64,000 bases of DNA from Oscillospiraceae bacterium (GTDB taxonomy: Bacteria; Bacillota; Clostridia; Oscillospirales; Ruminococcaceae). Below, in pieces: positions 7,209 to 15,721 of this stretch. The notes beneath the pieces are model-generated. The model was not told where the DNA came from. It saw nothing but the letters and a program-made list of their open reading frames with translations, and ran no database searches. The position numbers were made by a program, and so were the translations under genes. The first letter of the stretch is position 1, and each line of letters begins with the position of its first letter. Where the stretch lies: positions 28,638 through 92,637 of the forward strand of contig JAFTZY010000002.1 of the NCBI GenBank assembly GCA_017460955.1. Reading direction: 5' to 3'.

Positions 7209-8192
7209 ATGAAAAAGAGAAGAGTCTTTTCAGCAATGATTGCGGCCGCGCTTTGTACGATGCTTGCTTTGCCGACCGTGACCGCACAGGCGGAGTATCT
7301 GCTCGATGAAGCAAAGCTCGAAGGCGATGAGAACTATATGGCCTCCTGCTACGTTGTACTCGATGCCACCGATCCCTCCGCCGATCAGCTGCTGTTTTAC
7401 AATCTTGGGCTGTATTACTCCACTGCAAAGGGGACCGGTTCGTTCGGTGTAAGTCCTGTCTCCATCTGGAATTACGCCACCCTTGAAACGAAGCCTGCCC
7501 TGTTCCCGAGCACCTATGCACCCGATCAGAAGGAGGTAGAGGTCGGGGATGTGCTGGTGTTCCACGGCAACTTCTTAACGCTCGAGTCCTATCTTGGGAC
7601 CATCGTTTCCGAGTCCGATTCTCCGCTGAAGGATGAGCCCACCTATATTGAGAATATCGGGCGCTATGACGAGCTGCTCCACACCGAGGAGCTGACGCTG
7701 GTAGAGAAGAATGAGCCGGTGCTGCACACCAGCGAAGACAAGATGGGGTATGCCGTTGCCTACACCTTCGATGACGAGCCGTACAGCACGAGCTTTACGT
7801 TTGTCAATGACGAGGGCAGGACGTACACATTTTCGGATGAGAACGGCTACTTCATCCAGGATCTGCGCACGATCGAGCCCGGTGCCACAGTGAAGGCCAT
7901 CACCTACCTGGATACCGCCGTACCCATGGAAGTCCTCACTGACGCCCCCCTCCCCGAGGGCGACCCCGACGAGGACGGTGCGGTGAACGCCAAGGATGCG
8001 TCCGCCGTGCTCATGACCGCCGCCCAGATCGGCGCGAAGCGAAAGCCCAGCCTCACCCTTGCCCAGCGCAATGCGTGTGACGTGAACAAGGACGGTGCGG
8101 TCAATGCCAAGGATGCGTCCTATATCCTGCGGTATGCGGCCTACATCGGTGCGAAGAACCCGTATGTGTCCATCAGCGAATTCCTGAACTGA
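7209..8192 (+). CDS. Secreted dockerin protein of unknown function (paralogue 2)
   Basis: A 327-residue protein with the same plan as the product of 4847-5761: signal peptide (ending near T-A-Q-A), an unrecognised domain with K-E-V-E-V-G-D-V-L-V-F and T-F-V-N-D-E-G-R-T-Y-T-F, then a dockerin with D-P-D-E-D-G-A-V-N-A-K-D-A-S and D-V-N-K-D-G-A-V-N-A-K-D-A-S. The N-terminal domains have diverged, but the last 90 codons are nearly base-for-base identical to the paralogue. RBS is GGGGGAG, 8 nt before ATG. It is the third gene of the protease cluster and is followed by a terminator. It could be a substrate-binding or protease-modulating module; nothing in the sequence decides this. Confidence 0.85.
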   Translation: MKKRRVFSAMIAAALCTMLALPTVTAQAEYLLDEAKLEGDENYMASCYVVLDATDPSADQLLFYNLGLYYSTAKGTGSFGVSPVSIWNYATLETKPALFPSTYAPDQKEVEVGDVLVFHGNFLTLESYLGTIVSESDSPLKDEPTYIENIGRYDELLHTEELTLVEKNEPVLHTSEDKMGYAVAYTFDDEPYSTSFTFVNDEGRTYTFSDENGYFIQDLRTIEPGATVKAITYLDTAVPMEVLTDAPLPEGDPDEDGAVNAKDASAVLMTAAQIGAKRKPSLTLAQRNACDVNKDGAVNAKDASYILRYAAYIGAKNPYVSISEFLN

Positions 8193-8205
8193 ATTTGATA
8201 CCTGA

Positions 8206-8240
8206 GAGGAGCCTCCCGTGTGGGGGCTCCTTCCTTTTTT
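8206..8240 (+). terminator. Terminator after the dockerin-protease cluster
   Basis: The GGAGCC...GGCTCC hairpin is followed by TTCCTTTTTT. Confidence 0.88.
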
Positions 8241-8248
8241 CCGCGTTG

Positions 8249-8277
8249 GCATATCTTTGTCCCTCCTCACATACACT
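8249..8277 (+). promoter_or_regulatory. SigE-like mother-cell promoter for the SipL-like gene and spoIVA
   Basis: GCATATC (8249-8255), 14 bp, CATACACT (8270-8277). The -10 is a full match to the SigE consensus CATACAHT and the -35 matches KMATATT in 6 of 7. Mother-cell expression is expected for these coat morphogenesis genes. Confidence 0.75.
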
Positions 8278-8309
8278 GTACCAACACCGTGAGATCGAGG
8301 AGGTAACCT

Positions 8310-9830
8310 ATGGAACTTGCAACCACCAAGGCGGCTGTGACCACCACCCGGGAGCTGCCCTGCCCCGTGCAGGAACAGAGCGTGGAGCTCGACTATGTGC
8401 TCCCGGATTATTATCCCGACGTTTGTACACTCGTCCGGGCGTTCATCACCCCCGTCATCGAAAGCCGCAGCATCCAGCCAGGACGGCTCACCTACGGCCT
8501 GGCCGCGTGCATCCGCATCCTGTACTGCACGGAGGGCTCCCATGTGCTGCAAAGCGTCACGCAGACGCTGCATTTCACCCGCACGCTCGAGCTCCCCGAG
8601 GGCGAGGTCCTCTGCGAGCTCACCCCCGTGACGGATCTTGTCAACTGCCGTGCCGTCTCCAAGCGCCGGCTCGATGTCCGGGGCGCGGTGACCGTGCGCA
8701 TCCGTCTGCGGGCGCAGGAGCACACCGAGGTCCTTCAGGATGCCTCCGGTGAGGGGCTCCAGCTGCGCCGCTGCCAGGTGGACTGCCCCGTCAGCCGGAC
8801 CGAGTGCGAGCAGAGCATCCACCTGTCCGAGGAGCTCTCCCTTGGCAGCACCAAGCCCGCGCTCCTCCATGTCGTGCGCATGGCAGCGCAGTGCGTCGGT
8901 CTGCAAAAGCGTCAGGTCTCCGGCCGGCTCATGGTGCAGGGCGAGCTCGATGTGCAGCTCGTGTATGCATGCGCGGGAACGGACGGCACCCTCGAGCCGA
9001 TGAGCTTCCGTCTGCCGTTCTCCCAGCTTGTCGAATCCGAGGAACTCACCGAGGACGATCCCTGCCGCATCCGGTGCAGTGTTGTCTCCTGTGAGCTCAC
9101 CCCCGCCGCCGACGGCAGCGGCGATGTCCACGCCCTGCGCTGCGAGGCGGAGCTGCGGGCCGTGTGTACCGTGCAGCGCCGCGAGTGCCTGCGTCTTGTG
9201 CAGGATGCCTATTCCACACTGCATCCGTGCCATGCCGAGTCCGTGACCCTGTGTACCCAGGGCGCCCCCGAGCCCTTCACGGGCCTGCTCTCCTGTGATG
9301 CGAACCTCACCTCCGACTTTGTGCTCGACTGCGTATATGACGCCTGGTGCGAGGTGCGCGGTCTTGGCACCGCCCCGGCACAGGAGGGTCTGTGCATCAC
9401 GGGGATGCTGCATTACTGCGTCCTTGTACGGGAGGAGGGCGGTGCGCCCCGGCTCCTGGAACGGGAGGAGGCCTTCGAGTACCCGTGTACGTCCGATGCG
9501 GACACGGCACTCTACGATCTGACCGCACAGACCGAGAGCTGCAGCTACACCCTGACGGGGGCAGGGGAGGTCAGTGTGCGCACGCAGCTGCATTTTGAGG
9601 GCGAGCTGTGCCGGACGGTCACCACGCAGGTACTCTCCGGGTTGTCGATGGAGGAGGCCCTGCTGCCGCAGGATTATGCACTGCGGCTGTGCTTCGGCCG
9701 TGCCGGGGAGGAGGTCTGGGAGATCGCCAAGCGCTGCCACACGAGTGTGGAGGCGGTCATGGAGGAGAACGACCTGGCCGATGAGGTGCTGCCGGAGGAC
9801 GGCATGCTGCTGATCCCGATCATCGGGTGA
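8310..9830 (+). CDS. SPOCS (DUF3794) and LysM spore coat protein, SipL-like
   Basis: A 506-residue cytosolic protein without a signal peptide. Most of it consists of DUF3794/SPOCS-type beta domains, seen in the D-Y-V-L-P-D-Y-Y-P-D opening and repeated blocks such as L-x-V-x-G-x-V-x-V-x-I and G-x-L-x-V-x-Y. It ends in a LysM domain (about 460-505: G-E-E-V-W-E-I-A-K-R-C-H-T-S-V-E-A-V-M-E-E-N-D-L, L-L-I-P-I). This is the layout of Clostridioides SipL, a partner of SpoIVA at the forespore surface that acts like Bacillus SpoVID. The next gene is spoIVA, 18 nt away, which supports the assignment. Confidence 0.88.
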   Translation: MELATTKAAVTTTRELPCPVQEQSVELDYVLPDYYPDVCTLVRAFITPVIESRSIQPGRLTYGLAACIRILYCTEGSHVLQSVTQTLHFTRTLELPEGEVLCELTPVTDLVNCRAVSKRRLDVRGAVTVRIRLRAQEHTEVLQDASGEGLQLRRCQVDCPVSRTECEQSIHLSEELSLGSTKPALLHVVRMAAQCVGLQKRQVSGRLMVQGELDVQLVYACAGTDGTLEPMSFRLPFSQLVESEELTEDDPCRIRCSVVSCELTPAADGSGDVHALRCEAELRAVCTVQRRECLRLVQDAYSTLHPCHAESVTLCTQGAPEPFTGLLSCDANLTSDFVLDCVYDAWCEVRGLGTAPAQEGLCITGMLHYCVLVREEGGAPRLLEREEAFEYPCTSDADTALYDLTAQTESCSYTLTGAGEVSVRTQLHFEGELCRTVTTQVLSGLSMEEALLPQDYALRLCFGRAGEEVWEIAKRCHTSVEAVMEENDLADEVLPEDGMLLIPIIG

Positions 9831-9848
9831 GACAGAAGGGAGCGATCA

Positions 9849-11321
9849 ATGATGGACATTTACAGTGACATTGCCCGGCGCACGGACGGGTGCATCTACA
9901 TCGGGGTGGTCGGGCCGGTGCGCACCGGCAAGAGCACACTCATCCAGCGTTTTATGGAGACGCTGGTGATCCCGAACATTGAGGAGGCCTTCCGGAAGGA
10001 ACGCGCCGTGGATGAGCTGCCGCAGTCGGCGGCGGGCAAGACGATCATGACGACCGAGCCGAAATTCATCCCCGAGCAGGCCGTTCCGGTGGAGCTCGAG
10101 GGCGGTGCAAGGCTGCGGGCGCGGATGATCGACTGTGTGGGCTACATTGTGCCCAGTGCGCTGGGGTACATCGAGAACGAGATGCCCCGGATGGTACAGA
10201 CGCCCTGGTACGAGGAGGAGGTACCGTTCAACATGGCGGCCGAGGTCGGCACGCAGAAGGTCATCACGGAGCATGCGACCATCGGGCTGGTGGTGACGAC
10301 CGACGGGAGCATTTCGGACATCCCGCGTGAGGAATACGCCGAATGCGAGCAGCGTGTCATCGAGGAGCTGCAGGGCCTGGGCAAGCCATTTGTCGTGCTG
10401 CTCAACTGTGTGGAGCCGGACACACCGGATGCCCGGGAGCTGGCCGCTTCGCTTTCGGAGCGCTACGGGACGCAGGTCCTTCCGGTGAGCTGTCTGACGA
10501 TGGGGGAGGCAGAGATCCGGGAGATCCTGACGGCGCTGCTCTATGCCTTCCCGGTGCGGGAGGTGAATTTCGCCATGCCCGGCTGGATCTCGGTGCTCTC
10601 GAAGGAGCATCCGGTCAAGCAGGAGGTATTCGGGGCTGTCCGGGAGGCGGCGCAGGGGCTGAGCACGGTCGCGGATGCGCGGGATCTTGCGGAAAAGCTC
10701 CTGCCCTGCCGGTACATTGAGCATGCGCGTGCAACGCAGATCGACCTTGGCACGGGCACGGTCACGATCACGGCCGCGCTCGAGCCGTCGCTGTTCTTCC
10801 ACATTCTCAGTGAGGCGACGGGGCTGTCGATCCGGGACGAGGGGGCGCTGATGCATGTGTTGCAGGAGCTGTGCGCGGTCCGGCAGCAGTATGCAAGGCT
10901 CGAGCCGGCCCTGCGGGAGGTGGAGGAGACGGGCTACGGCATCGTCATGCCCACGATGGAGGAGCTGCGGCTCGAGGAGCCGGAGATCATCCGCCAGGGC
11001 GGCAAATACGGGGTGCGTCTGAAGGCGTCGGCGCCCTCGATCCACATGATGCGTGCCGGGATCCGCACGACGGTGAGCCCCATTGTGGGCTCCGAGAAGC
11101 AGAGCGAGGAGCTGGTGATGTATCTTTTGCAGGGCTTTGAGGAGGATCCGGCAAAGCTGTGGGAGTCGAACATCTTCGGCAAATCCCTGCACGAGCTGGT
11201 CAACGAGGGCCTGCGCACCAAGCTCTACCGCATGCCCGCCGAGGCACGCGGAAAGCTCCAGGAGACCTTGGAGCGCGTCATCAACGAGGGCTGCAGCGGC
11301 CTGATCTGCTTTATTCTGTAG
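9849..11321 (+). CDS. spoIVA: Stage IV sporulation protein A, coat morphogenetic ATPase
   Basis: A 490-residue SpoIVA of full family length. A Walker A motif (G-P-V-R-T-G-K-S-T, residues 21-29) sits in an N-terminal TRAFAC-type ATPase domain, with D-C-V-G-Y as the switch-like motif. A middle domain and the conserved C-terminal region (F-G-K-S-L-H-E-L-V-N-E-G-L, M-P-x-E-x-R-x-K-L, and a C-terminal G-L-I-C-F-I-L) follow. SpoIVA polymerises with ATP hydrolysis into the basement layer of the coat. It shares a SigE-like promoter with the SipL-like gene upstream and converges on a small gene at its 3' end. Confidence 0.96.
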   Translation: MMDIYSDIARRTDGCIYIGVVGPVRTGKSTLIQRFMETLVIPNIEEAFRKERAVDELPQSAAGKTIMTTEPKFIPEQAVPVELEGGARLRARMIDCVGYIVPSALGYIENEMPRMVQTPWYEEEVPFNMAAEVGTQKVITEHATIGLVVTTDGSISDIPREEYAECEQRVIEELQGLGKPFVVLLNCVEPDTPDARELAASLSERYGTQVLPVSCLTMGEAEIREILTALLYAFPVREVNFAMPGWISVLSKEHPVKQEVFGAVREAAQGLSTVADARDLAEKLLPCRYIEHARATQIDLGTGTVTITAALEPSLFFHILSEATGLSIRDEGALMHVLQELCAVRQQYARLEPALREVEETGYGIVMPTMEELRLEEPEIIRQGGKYGVRLKASAPSIHMMRAGIRTTVSPIVGSEKQSEELVMYLLQGFEEDPAKLWESNIFGKSLHELVNEGLRTKLYRMPAEARGKLQETLERVINEGCSGLICFIL

Positions 11322-11478
11322 GAGCAGTATCCATATACACCTCCTCGGCACGGCTTTGCAGTGCATGCAGCATCTGCAAGGCCTGCCCGGCTGCGTCCGG
11401 CCCGCCGCTTTCGAGTATCGGCAGAACATCCGTGATGCCGTTGAACAGCAGGTGATACAGCTTCTCATACAATTCCAT
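11311..11478 (-). CDS. Small hypothetical acidic protein
   Basis: A 55-residue protein (M-E-L-Y-E-K-L-Y-H-L-L-F-N-G-I-T-D...E-E-V-Y-M-D-T-A-P-T-E), probably helical and without cysteine or membrane segments. A perfectly spaced promoter and a GGGGGTG RBS before ATG 11478 argue that it is real. Its last 11 bp overlap the spoIVA 3' end in convergent orientation. Function unknown. Confidence 0.65.
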   Translation of the reverse strand: MELYEKLYHLLFNGITDVLPILESGGPDAAGQALQMLHALQSRAEEVYMDTAPTE

Positions 11479-11500
11479 GGTCACACCCCCCTTCTCTTTT

Positions 11501-11529
11501 ATTATATCTGTAATCAAGATAAAAGTCAA
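11501..11529 (-). promoter_or_regulatory. SigA promoter of the small gene at 11311
   Basis: TTGACT (11524-11529), 17 bp, TATAAT (11501-11506) on the minus strand. Confidence 0.85.
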
Positions 11530-11572
11530 TATGCGGGTCGAAAATATGGCATACTGAAATAGGGTGATGCCG

Positions 11573-11800
11573 ATGAAATATGAAAGGATCCGGAATTTAC
11601 GGGAGGACGGCGATCACAAGCAGAGGGAGCTTGCGGAGTATCTGAATGTGACGCAGAATACCTATTCCCAGTACGAGAACGGCGTGATCGAGCTGCGTGC
11701 GGACACCGCGGTCCGGCTTGCGCAGTTCTACCATACGAGCGTGGATTATCTGCTCGGACTGACTGACGAGCGCGAGCCTTATCCGCCGAAAAGAGGCTGA
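11573..11800 (+). CDS. XRE-family helix-turn-helix regulator
   Basis: A 75-residue Cro/CI-type DNA-binding protein. The HTH_3 fold is clear: I-R-N-L-R-E-D, Q-R-E-L-A-E-Y-L-N-V-T-Q-N-T-Y-S-Q-Y-E-N-G (recognition helix), then F-Y-H-T-S-V-D-Y-L-L-G-L-T-D. It consists of the DNA-binding domain only. ATG 11573 was chosen, 8 nt from AGGG; an in-frame GTG and ATG a few codons upstream are alternatives. It is divergent from the small gene at 11311-11478, which it may regulate (inference from position). Confidence 0.88.
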   Translation: MKYERIRNLREDGDHKQRELAEYLNVTQNTYSQYENGVIELRADTAVRLAQFYHTSVDYLLGLTDEREPYPPKRG

Positions 11801-11803
11801 CTA

Positions 11804-11838
11804 ATGAAAAGAGCCGCCCTGCATGGGCGGCTCTTTTG
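11804..11838. terminator. Bidirectional terminator between the XRE and ABC permease genes
   Basis: The symmetrical hairpin AAAAGAGCCGCCC-TGCA-(T)GGGCGGCTCTTTT serves two convergent genes. Confidence 0.9.
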
Positions 11839-11843
11839 CATTG

Positions 11844-14396
11844 TCAGGATTCCTCATACACGAAATCTTCGTCGCTGAAATATTCGTAGTCGTCGTCATA
11901 GTACCCGTAGTCGTCATCGTAGTCCTCATCGGGTCCGAAGGCGCCGTACATTTCGTCGTCATAATACCCGTACCAGTCATCATACCAGTCGGAATCCTCA
12001 TAATCATCCGAGAAATCGTACCGGCTCCAGAACTCGTCATAGGCCACTGACACCAGCTTGCCGCCGGCAACGGCCTCGGCAAGTCCAGCATCCTCCATCG
12101 GGATCAGGTAGTACGCCCCGTTCACCAGGAGCAGATAGCAGTCGTCCTCGGTGCTGTACGGACGGCGGGCTGCTTCAAGCAGCGCACGCATGTCTGCAAC
12201 GGTCTCGTCATCCTCGATCGACAGAGCATCGCTCGAGAAAAGATCCTCGTAGGCGGGCTTGCCGTTGAAGTACACATTGTCCGTCTCCGTCGTGGAAAGC
12301 GTCCTGGTATCGAACCGGTAGGTCCCCGGCGCGTACAGCCGCACGCCCAGGATCTGCTCGTAATAGTAGCCGCCCGCATCCGTGCCAAAGAAGCGCTCGA
12401 GCGGGGTGAACTCCTCAAAGCCAAAGCTCGTGAGCATTTGCAGGGTGTTCGTGCAGTCCTTCGTCACGGGCATCTCCTCGATCGTGCAGACGGTCTCGCC
12501 GTTGAGGATCTGCTCGGCGCTCATGGCTTCCAGATCGCGCTGGTAGGCCTGTATGAGCTGGTCAAATTTCTCCGGTGCGTTCTTGAGGGAGACGGACCGG
12601 TACTTCCGGCCGTTGTCCACCTCAAATTCCACCGAATACGGCACGCGGCGCTCCTCATAGTCGTCATCGTACATCGCATACGCGCTGTCAAGATGGGACT
12701 CGAGGGCCTTGGCCTCTGCCTCGGCATACAGGGGCGTGCCGGCCACGGCTCTGACAAGTGCCGTATAATCGTCGGCCAGCAGATCGTAGCTGCGGTGGCA
12801 CTGGGCACCGGTCAGCGAATAGTACACGATCTCCACACGCGACGTGCGGAAGGAGTAGAAGCCCACGTCATAATGATCCTCCTGGTAGCGTGTGAACCAG
12901 TCGTCATCGAGCATGGCATCATACTCCGAGGGTGAGTTCTCAACATAGCCGTAATCATCCTCATAGGAATAATCGTAGGCATCGCGGTAATCCACCGTGA
13001 AATAATTGCCGTCCCGGAGTGCGTCCCGGAGTGTACCGATCTCGTCATTGTCCGAACGGAAGCTGCGCTGTGCGTCCTGCACGGCACGGATGACATCCTT
13101 GTCGGTAAATTCGAGCGAGAGCCGCGAGCCTTCGCCGTCAAAGTGCTCATGGAACACGATCTTGGCGGAGGAGACGGCCGCTGCCGGCGGGATATACCGG
13201 TCGCATCCGAAGCAGCCGGTCCTGACGGTGAGGAAGTACCCGCCGATGCTCACGGTCACGATGCCCACAAAGACGCAGGCCGACAGCCAGAAGCGGCGGA
13301 ATCCCCTCTTGCGGATGACCTCGAGGATAAAGAACACGATCGCTGCAAAGAGGATCGCAGCAAGGCCCATCCCGACTGTCATCAGGCACAGGATGCACAC
13401 GGTCACGAGGGTGAGCAGGAGATAGTACGCCCCCACCCAGACAAAGGGCTGTCCCACGCGCTCGGCCTTGCGGCGGCGGTAGAGCTGCCAAGCCAGCACC
13501 GCCATGGCGGCAGTGACAAGGACGATGATGACGGCCCAGCGCAGATACAGGAAGGCCGTGGAATGCGGCGCTGCCTGCGTCACATAGACCCTGCCGTAGT
13601 AGGAGTAGTCATCGAAGAGATCCCCGCTGTCCCCGGCAATGAGCACGACGATGAGGTAGATGAGGCCGCCGACGGGGCTCGTAAACCCGATGATGTCCCA
13701 CGAATACTCAAAGCTCAGCCCGTCCACGGCATAGGTGACAACGCCGATGACGGCGGCCAGTGCGCCGGGAATGAGCAGATTGAGCAGCAGATTGGTATAG
13801 ATGCTCTCAAAGAGCGTACCGCAGCACGAGGTCAGGAGCACACTGAGGGTGTAGTACATCCACATGAGCAGGAAGAGTCCCACGACGCTCTTGCCGTAAT
13901 AGGTCAGCACTGTTTGCAGATGCTCCGTCTGTGTCATTCCGAGCTCCTCGGCATGCACAAGGAAATTGAGCAGGATGCTCAGGAGCAGTCCGAGGACTGC
14001 CGCCCCGGCATAGGGGACAAGGTACATGAGCGCACCGCCGGCATAGTGGCTGAAAAAGCGCTGTGTGCCGTTTAAGGGGAGTGCATAGAGCATATCGACC
14101 CTCGTGCGGCTCCAGGTCTCCTGGAAGCTGACGATGGCATGGAACAGACCGAGCACGACGGATACCGACAGGCAGGTCGAGCCGATCATCATATACGGGA
14201 CATAGGCCGAGATCCCGATGATGGCGGACCGGGTATCCGGCAGGGTCTCGACGATCTGATGGAGCATGACCGCGCCCATGATGAGCGGGATGCCGAGTGC
14301 TTCGAGGATGCAGGTGACGATGGCAAGCTTTGCATTCTGCTTCACCACACGCCTTGCATTGCGGACGCTGTAATCAGGCAAAGACCTGGCTGTCAT
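11844..14396 (-). CDS. ABC-2 type transporter permease with acidic Asp/Tyr-rich tail
   Basis: An 850-residue membrane protein. Six or more hydrophobic helices lie in the first 310 residues, with further helices near 310-410. A large soluble domain (about 430-790) follows, and a final stretch of about 65 residues consists almost wholly of Asp, Glu, Tyr, Gly and Ser. The gene overlaps the ABC ATPase gene by 23 bp and has a GGAGGTG RBS before ATG 14396. With the GntR gene and ATPase it forms a ytrA-ytrB-like export or envelope-stress operon. The acidic tail, probably cytosolic or extracellular depending on topology, is unusual and could bind cations. Substrate is unknown. Confidence 0.82.
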   Translation of the reverse strand: MTARSLPDYSVRNARRVVKQNAKLAIVTCILEALGIPLIMGAVMLHQIVETLPDTRSAIIGISAYVPYMMIGSTCLSVSVVLGLFHAIVSFQETWSRTRVDMLYALPLNGTQRFFSHYAGGALMYLVPYAGAAVLGLLLSILLNFLVHAEELGMTQTEHLQTVLTYYGKSVVGLFLLMWMYYTLSVLLTSCCGTLFESIYTNLLLNLLIPGALAAVIGVVTYAVDGLSFEYSWDIIGFTSPVGGLIYLIVVLIAGDSGDLFDDYSYYGRVYVTQAAPHSTAFLYLRWAVIIVLVTAAMAVLAWQLYRRRKAERVGQPFVWVGAYYLLLTLVTVCILCLMTVGMGLAAILFAAIVFFILEVIRKRGFRRFWLSACVFVGIVTVSIGGYFLTVRTGCFGCDRYIPPAAAVSSAKIVFHEHFDGEGSRLSLEFTDKDVIRAVQDAQRSFRSDNDEIGTLRDALRDGNYFTVDYRDAYDYSYEDDYGYVENSPSEYDAMLDDDWFTRYQEDHYDVGFYSFRTSRVEIVYYSLTGAQCHRSYDLLADDYTALVRAVAGTPLYAEAEAKALESHLDSAYAMYDDDYEERRVPYSVEFEVDNGRKYRSVSLKNAPEKFDQLIQAYQRDLEAMSAEQILNGETVCTIEEMPVTKDCTNTLQMLTSFGFEEFTPLERFFGTDAGGYYYEQILGVRLYAPGTYRFDTRTLSTTETDNVYFNGKPAYEDLFSSDALSIEDDETVADMRALLEAARRPYSTEDDCYLLLVNGAYYLIPMEDAGLAEAVAGGKLVSVAYDEFWSRYDFSDDYEDSDWYDDWYGYYDDEMYGAFGPDEDYDDDYGYYDDDYEYFSDEDFVYEES

Positions 14397-15279
14397 AGCC
14401 GAGCACCTCCAGTTCATAGATAAAGATCTCCTCGAGGGACAGCGGCACGAGGTCCGCTACCACGGGATGATGGGGGGCAAGTGCCTGCCGGATGGAGGCC
14501 TCGTCACCCTTGGCGATGATGTGATAAATGCTCTGTGCGCGCTGGAAATGCAGGATGGGCAGTCCCCCGAAGTCCTGCGGCGTAAAGGCGCGCTCCCGGT
14601 CGGCAAAGACCACCTGGATCTTATGGACGGTCCCCTTGAGGCTGTCGATCTGCCGGTTGAAGATGATCTTGCCCCGGTGCAGAAGTGCCGCGGTATCGCA
14701 CATTTCGTTGATCTCCTTGAGGTTGTGCGAGGAGATGACCACGGTCAGGCCCCGCTCACACATCGCATCGACGAGCATGCGCTTGACGATGATGCGCATG
14801 GTCGGATCCAGGCCGTCGAAGGCCTCGTCGAGCAGCAGGTACGGCGTGCAGCAGGCCAGCCCCACAATGACGATGGCCTGGCGCTTCATGCCCTTGGAGA
14901 AGGTGCTGATCTTCCGGTTCAGGGGCAGCTGGATGGCGCCCTGCAGGCGCTGGAAGATGGCCTCGGAGAAGGTCGGATAGAACTGCTGATAGAACGCTTT
15001 GAGCTGCATGAGCGTAAAGCCGCCGAACTGGATGGTCTCATCGTTGATGAAAAAGACCTTCTGCTTGGCGCCCACATGGTCATACACGGCCTCCCCGTCG
15101 ATGAGGACCTCCCCGCCGTCGGGGCTGTAGATCCCGCTGAACAGGCGCAGGATCGTGGATTTGCCGGCACCGTTCGAGCCGAGCAGACCGAAAGCGGTTC
15201 CCTCCGGGATCTCAAGGTCAACGCCGTCCAGGGCATTGAACTCGCCAAAGCGCTTGACGGCGCCCTTCAAAGTCATCAT
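14374..15279 (-). CDS. ABC transporter ATP-binding protein (YtrB-like)
   Basis: A 301-residue single-domain ATPase. Walker A is G-S-N-G-A-G-K-S-T (about 35-43), a Q-loop equivalent lies near N-D-E-T-I-Q, the signature is the variant F-S-K-G-M-K-R-Q in place of LSGGQ, Walker B is Y-L-L-L-D-E-A-F-D-G-L-D, and the switch His is in V-I-S-S-H-N-L-K-E. The F-S-K-G-M form is common in YtrB/BcrA-type exporters. It overlaps the upstream GntR gene by 4 bp and the downstream permease gene by 23 bp, so all three are co-translated. Confidence 0.94.
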   Translation of the reverse strand: MMTLKGAVKRFGEFNALDGVDLEIPEGTAFGLLGSNGAGKSTILRLFSGIYSPDGGEVLIDGEAVYDHVGAKQKVFFINDETIQFGGFTLMQLKAFYQQFYPTFSEAIFQRLQGAIQLPLNRKISTFSKGMKRQAIVIVGLACCTPYLLLDEAFDGLDPTMRIIVKRMLVDAMCERGLTVVISSHNLKEINEMCDTAALLHRGKIIFNRQIDSLKGTVHKIQVVFADRERAFTPQDFGGLPILHFQRAQSIYHIIAKGDEASIRQALAPHHPVVADLVPLSLEEIFIYELEVLGYDSQVFA

Positions 15280-15650
15280 ACTGCTGATTCCTCCTTCGTT
15301 TCTGGGATGTTCCGGATCCGCTCACACAGCGTCTCCCGTGTCACGCCCACATCCAGGGCATGGGCTGCGGCCGTGTCGAAATCCCGGAGCACCCGCTCCT
15401 GGGCGAGCAGGGTGTCGGGCTTTGCCACGAAGCTCCCACGTCCTGCCAGGGAATAGATGATGCCGTCACGCTCGAGCAGTGCATAGGCCTTGGCGACCGT
15501 ATTCGGGTTCACACCCAGATCGGTGGCCAGACTGCGCACGCTCGGCAGCTTGTCCTGCTCACACAGCACCCCCTTGAGGATGAGCTGTGTGACCTTCCGG
15601 TACAGCTGCTCATAGATCGGGACCCGGCTCATCAGGTCGATATCAAACAT
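15276..15650 (-). CDS. GntR-family regulator, YtrA subfamily
   Basis: A 124-residue protein with an N-terminal winged HTH (I-Y-E-Q-L-Y-R-K-V-T-Q-L-I-L-K-G, L-P-S-V-R-S-L-A-T-D-L-G-V-N-P-N-T-V-A-K-A-Y, L-E-R-D-G-I-I-Y-S-L-A-G-R-G-S-F-V) and a short C-terminal dimerisation helix, the YtrA form. Such regulators repress the ABC operon they head. ATG 15650 follows AAAGGAGGG. A palindrome at the predicted transcription start is the likely operator. Confidence 0.93.
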   Translation of the reverse strand: MFDIDLMSRVPIYEQLYRKVTQLILKGVLCEQDKLPSVRSLATDLGVNPNTVAKAYALLERDGIIYSLAGRGSFVAKPDTLLAQERVLRDFDTAAAHALDVGVTRETLCERIRNIPETKEESAV

Positions 15651-15695
15651 GCAGACCCTCCTTTGCTGTAATGTCGTCATTTCTACCGTCATATG

Positions 15696-15716
15696 TGTAT
15701 TATTCGTGTTAGTACA
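15696..15716 (-). promoter_or_regulatory. Candidate GntR/YtrA operator
   Basis: A 21-bp imperfect palindrome, TGTA-N13-TACA with further symmetric T/A pairs inside, begins 5 bp past the -10 box and so overlaps the transcription start. This fits autorepression by the first gene product. Confidence 0.55.
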
Positions 15717-15721
15717 GTTAT

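Noticed and set aside
7575..9740. Long minus-strand open frame of 721 codons across the SipL-like gene and the second dockerin gene
   Set aside because: It is antisense to two well-supported genes, has no RBS or recognisable domain, and reflects high GC with biased third positions.
9846..11468. 540-codon minus-strand open frame opposite spoIVA
   Set aside because: spoIVA is full length and conserved on the plus strand; only the small gene at 11311-11478 on this strand has its own promoter and RBS.
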